DNA from: Spirochaetales bacterium
GTDB taxonomy: Bacteria > Spirochaetota > Spirochaetia > JABEVK01
DNA: 15,521 nucleotides
Assembly (NCBI GenBank): GCA_013043995.1
Contig: JABEVL010000266.1
Coordinates: 1-15,521, forward strand
Reading direction: 5' to 3'
The notes beneath the pieces are model-generated. The model ran no database searches and was not told the DNA's origin. It saw only the letters and a list, made by a program, of their open reading frames with translations. Of the stretch, positions 12,767 through 15,521 are shown piece after piece. Positions within the stretch are counted from its first letter, which is position 1. Every line of letters starts with the position of its first letter. The translations under genes and the position numbers were made by a program.

Positions 12767-14569
12767 TTAGCGCCCAGAATTGAGCCATTCCATAATGGCC
12801 CGTAAGAAGATCGGGCCATAGGACTCAGCCTTGACCTCGCCGACACCGTGCACTTGGCGGAACTCGGTGGAATCTTTGGGAACCTTGGCGGTCATGTCCT
12901 TGAGGGTCTTGTCGCTGAAGATCACGTAGGCCGGAACTTCATGCTCGTCGGCCAGCTTCTTTCGCACCGTCTTGAGGTGGTCAAAAAGTTCAGGGTCTCC
13001 ATCGCTGGCGGCCATAGCCTTGGGCTTGGGGGCCGCCGCCTTCTTCTCTTCAAAACTGACATACTTCACCAGAGCGACGGTTTTTTCGCCCTTGAGGACC
13101 GGTGAGGTCAATGGGGTGAGTTGAAGCGACATACCCCGGTCGTAGGCCACGGCCGCGTACCCGGCATTGATGAGTTGGGCTCCGTACTCCATCCATTCCT
13201 CAAACTTGAGGTCCTGGCCGACTCCAAAGGTCTTGAGGTCGTGCCAGCCGGGTTCGATAATTTCCTGGGCATGGCTACCCCTCAAGATGAGAGCGCAGTG
13301 CCGTAAGGTAGCCCTCCCCTGGGTGCGATAAACCGCCGAAAGAAACTTCTGGGCGACCAGGGTTCCGTCAAAGGTTTCAGGGGGATTCTCGCAGACATCG
13401 CAATGGCCGCAGTCCTTCTCCAGTGTCTCACCAAAGTAGCTCAAAAGGATACGCCGTCGGCACATGAGGGACTCAGCGTACTGCTTCATCCGGTCCAGTT
13501 TGGCAGCCAAGAGCTCCCGTCGGTCGGGATTGGCGTCGTCGAGAAACTTGAGCTGTTGGGCCACGTCGGCGTAGCTGTAGAACAAAAGGGTGTCCGAGGG
13601 GAGACCGTCACGGCCGGCACGACCGATCTCCTGATAGAAGCCTTCGAGGTTTTTGGGAAGGTTCCAGTGGACCACCCACCGGACATTGGACTTGTCGATC
13701 CCCATGCCGAAGGCCACGGTGGCGCACATGATGGTGGTCTCGTCCTTGAGGAAGGCATCCTGAATCTTGTGCCGGGCTTCGGTGCCCAGACCGGCATGGT
13801 AGGCATCGGCCTTGTAACCCAGGTTGCAGAGTTTCTCGGCCAGGTCCTCGGTCCCGGCGCGGCTGAGGCAGTAGACGATCCCAGCCTGTTTGGGATGGTC
13901 CTTCAGGAACTCCTGCAGGCGTTCGAAGCGCTTCTGCCCCGGCAGGACCGACAGATGGAGATTGGGCCGGTCGAAGCTGGACTGAAAGACCGAATCTTCC
14001 TCGATGGAGAGCTGGGCAAGGATGTCGCGACGGATGGCCGGGTCGGCAGTGGCCGTGAGGGCTACGAGCGGGACTCCCGGAAGAATCTGGCGCAAGCGGC
14101 TGAGCTGGGTATATTCGGGCCTGAAATCATGACCCCAAAAGGAAATACAATGAGCTTCGTCCACGGCGATGAGCCCGACCTTCCAGGCGGACAATCGGGC
14201 AGACATTCCCCCTGAGAAGAGTTTTTCAGGGCTGACGTACAGGAGTTTGAGTTTTCCCGCAACGATCTGGGCCAAGACGGCCTCAGATTCTTCGGGCTTT
14301 TGGGTGCTGTTGAGGACAGCCGCCGCGACACCGTTGGATTGGAGCGCGGCCGTTTGGTCCCTCTGCAAAGCGACAAGGGGGCTCACCACCAAGGTCAAAC
14401 CCTCCCTGCACAGGGCCGGTACCTGAAAGCAAAGCGACTTTCCACCGCCGGTGGGCATGAGGACCAGGGCATCTTTCCCCTCAAGAACGTGGTTGATCAC
14501 CTGTTCTTGCAGGGGGTGGAAGCGTTCATAACCGTAGACTTTTTTCAGGACTTCAAGAGGCGCTGTCAT
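12767..14569 (-). CDS. recQ: ATP-dependent DNA helicase RecQ
   Basis: The 600-residue product is a full-length superfamily 2 3'-to-5' DNA helicase, unwinding DNA at stalled forks and during recombination. Visible motifs: FHPLQEQ motif 0 (residues 17-23), Walker A TGGGKS (40-45), DEAH box (137-140), aromatic-rich loop FWGHDFRPEY (144-153), LTATAD motif III (171-176), motif V FGMGIDKSNVRWVVHWNLP (287-305), motif VI QEIGRAGRDG (313-322). Four zinc-binding cysteines, C370, C387, C390 and C393, have the same spacing as in E. coli RecQ. A winged-helix RQC domain covers roughly 400-500, then an Ala/Pro/Lys linker (510-522), and an HRDC domain (about 525-600) with VPAYVIFSDKTL. The start fits the family, whose N terminus lies just before VYGYERF; no strong ribosome binding site precedes it. 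Residue 144 is Phe where family members usually have Gln (ISQWGHDF). It is divergent from the crtI-like gene and convergent with the 11452 lipoprotein gene. Confidence 0.97.
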   Translation of the reverse strand: MTAPLEVLKKVYGYERFHPLQEQVINHVLEGKDALVLMPTGGGKSLCFQVPALCREGLTLVVSPLVALQRDQTAALQSNGVAAAVLNSTQKPEESEAVLAQIVAGKLKLLYVSPEKLFSGGMSARLSAWKVGLIAVDEAHCISFWGHDFRPEYTQLSRLRQILPGVPLVALTATADPAIRRDILAQLSIEEDSVFQSSFDRPNLHLSVLPGQKRFERLQEFLKDHPKQAGIVYCLSRAGTEDLAEKLCNLGYKADAYHAGLGTEARHKIQDAFLKDETTIMCATVAFGMGIDKSNVRWVVHWNLPKNLEGFYQEIGRAGRDGLPSDTLLFYSYADVAQQLKFLDDANPDRRELLAAKLDRMKQYAESLMCRRRILLSYFGETLEKDCGHCDVCENPPETFDGTLVAQKFLSAVYRTQGRATLRHCALILRGSHAQEIIEPGWHDLKTFGVGQDLKFEEWMEYGAQLINAGYAAVAYDRGMSLQLTPLTSPVLKGEKTVALVKYVSFEEKKAAAPKPKAMAASDGDPELFDHLKTVRKKLADEHEVPAYVIFSDKTLKDMTAKVPKDSTEFRQVHGVGEVKAESYGPIFLRAIMEWLNSGR

Positions 14570-14782
14570 CAGGCGGCCAGTCTATCCGATTGCGGGGAAA
14601 AGGGGCAGAGGCAGCGGAATTGCTGTTTCAGGCAGAAAGCTAGGCTCGAAGCCCACGGTCCGTTTTTTCGTGCGATCCAGGATTGGCTCGTACCGCCCAG
14701 TAACGCTTCAGCGGAGTTTTCGCATAGGCTTCAACGATCAACTTGAGTTGCCTTTTGTCGGTGAGTTTTGTAACCTTGGGCT
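14570..14782. promoter_or_regulatory. Divergent intergenic region upstream of recQ and the crtI-like gene
   Basis: These 213 bases must hold the promoters of both divergent genes. On the plus strand TTGAGT (14743-14748) is followed after 17 bases by TTTTGT (14766-14771), a weak match; if used, transcription would begin only a few bases before the ATG at 14783, consistent with the lack of a Shine-Dalgarno sequence there. No clear minus-strand promoter, operator or RNA gene is visible. Confidence 0.3.
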
Positions 14783-15521
14783 ATGTCAAAAAAAGCCGTT
14801 GTCATCGGTGCTGGCTTTGCAGGTCTTTCGACGGCGAGCCTTTTGCAAAAAAAAGGCTGGGACGTCACAGTTTGGGAACGCAACTCGGGTGTCGGCGGTA
14901 GGGCGCGGCTTTGGGAATCGGATGGGTACAGTTTTGATATGGGGCCGTCCTGGTACCTGATGCCCGAAGTTTTCGATCGTTTTTTTGCCCATTTTGGCCG
15001 CACAGCCGCAGAAAGTTACTCCCTCACCAAGCTCAGGAAACAGTACAAGGTTTTTTTTGAAGGACTCCCGAGCGAGACGATCAGCGATGATTTGGAAGAG
15101 ACGAAGGCCCTGTTTGAACGCTTTGAAGCCGGTGGTGCGCGCAAACTCACTAGGTTTTTGGCCGAGGCCAAGTTTAAGTACGACACGGCGATGTCGGGCT
15201 TCCTCGAAAAAGACTACAAAAGTCTGACGGACTTTTTCAACTGGACCATCCTCACCAAGGGGCCGGGCTTGGGCCTTTTTTCTTCTCTGGATTCTTTTGT
15301 GTCCAAAAATTTTAAAGACCGCCGTTCTCGCCAGATTTTGGAATACGCGATGGTCTTTTTGGGGTCGAGCCCTTCCAATGCGCCTTCGCTTTATTCCCTG
15401 CTGAGCCACGTCGACCTCAATCTGGGGGTGTGGTTTCCAGCGGGGGGCATGAACGGTGTTGCCCAGGCCTTGGCACGGCTTTTAGAAGAACACGGCGGCA
15501 AGATTGAGCTCAACAAGGACG
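14783..15521 (+). CDS. crtI: CrtI-type carotenoid (phytoene) desaturase, 3' partial
   Basis: The 246 codons in view are the N-terminal half of a FAD-dependent amine-oxidase-fold enzyme that usually has about 500 residues; the rest lies beyond the right edge. The FAD-binding Rossmann motif is complete at the start: VVIGAGFAGL (G9, G11, G14), the acidic residue E32 ending strand 2 in VTVWERN, and GGRA at 38-41. DMGPSWYLMP (52-61) closely matches bacterial phytoene desaturases, especially the Bacteroidetes-type branch as I recall it. Such enzymes insert double bonds into phytoene to make neurosporene or lycopene, acting at the cytoplasmic membrane. Related desaturases (CrtD, CrtN, CrtP) share these motifs, so the exact substrate is uncertain. 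The ATG at 14783 is fixed by the Rossmann motif six residues later, though no Shine-Dalgarno sequence precedes it. A carotenoid operon probably continues to the right. Confidence 0.85.
   Translation, partial: MSKKAVVIGAGFAGLSTASLLQKKGWDVTVWERNSGVGGRARLWESDGYSFDMGPSWYLMPEVFDRFFAHFGRTAAESYSLTKLRKQYKVFFEGLPSETISDDLEETKALFERFEAGGARKLTRFLAEAKFKYDTAMSGFLEKDYKSLTDFFNWTILTKGPGLGLFSSLDSFVSKNFKDRRSRQILEYAMVFLGSSPSNAPSLYSLLSHVDLNLGVWFPAGGMNGVAQALARLLEEHGGKIELNKD

Noticed and set aside
12551..12805. Plus-strand 84-codon frame with CQECGE motif
   Set aside because: TTG start, no ribosome binding site, and it overlaps the 3' end of recQ. The latter half looks somewhat coding, so it is described with the intergenic region, but there is not enough to call a gene.
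13403..14215. Plus-strand frame of 270 codons inside recQ
   Set aside because: It lies opposite a complete RecQ with all helicase motifs; the antisense reading is compositional.
1..15521. CRISPR array, tRNA, rRNA, insertion sequence or transposase
   Set aside because: No regularly spaced identical repeats, no tRNA- or rRNA-like sequence, no transposase motif and no terminal inverted repeats were seen; the apparent cassette exchange has no visible IS element beside it.

Overview
The window shows about 15.5 kb of one bacterial chromosome, roughly 50-55% GC over most of its length. It suggests a Gram-negative-type (two-membrane) bacterium with many lipoproteins. My best guess is a spirochaete of the Leptospirales (Leptospira, Leptonema or Turneriella relatives). 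The guess rests on the giant Trp-rich protein, which recalls the very long Leptospira proteins grouped as TIGR04388, and on the short lipoprotein signals. It comes from memory, was not searched, and should be held loosely.

Layout. (1) 3-10073 (+): one uninterrupted frame that enters from the left edge and encodes at least 3356 residues. It has long helical regions containing two 'tryptophan ladders' (Trp every 14/15 residues in strict alternation), then a Gly/Ala-rich region with predicted membrane segments, then a conserved AHEA-containing region, and finally a C-terminal papain-fold cysteine-peptidase-like (C39-like) domain. (2) 10048-10551 (+): a small lipoprotein gene that overlaps the end of the giant gene by 26 bp and has its own strong ribosome binding site. 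(3) 10552-11077 (+): a broken, displaced cassette that reads as an NlpC/P60-type cysteine peptidase domain after repairing one frameshift and one stop codon. (4) 11074-11169 (+): the start of a second lipoprotein, overlapping that cassette by ATGA and soon truncated. (5) 11170-11451: an AT-rich gap with a promoter candidate. (6) 11452-12429 (+): a 325-residue lipoprotein of unknown function. (7) 12767-14569 (-): a complete RecQ helicase. (8) 14783-15521 (+): the N-terminal half of a CrtI-type carotenoid desaturase running off the right edge.

How it fits together. The arrangement 'C-terminal peptidase domain, then overlapping lipoprotein' occurs twice in tandem: once attached to the giant protein and intact, once detached and decayed. 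This is the layout expected of a polymorphic toxin whose C-terminal warhead is swapped together with its immunity gene, leaving older warhead/immunity pairs as orphans downstream. Peptidase warheads of this fold often attack peptidoglycan, and a membrane-anchored periplasmic lipoprotein is a sensible place for immunity. The cassette DNA is also AT-richer than the giant gene body (about 40% versus 55-62% GC in hand-counted samples). This system is the most interesting content of the window; its function is inferred, not shown. RecQ and CrtI look like ordinary housekeeping and pigment genes unrelated to it.
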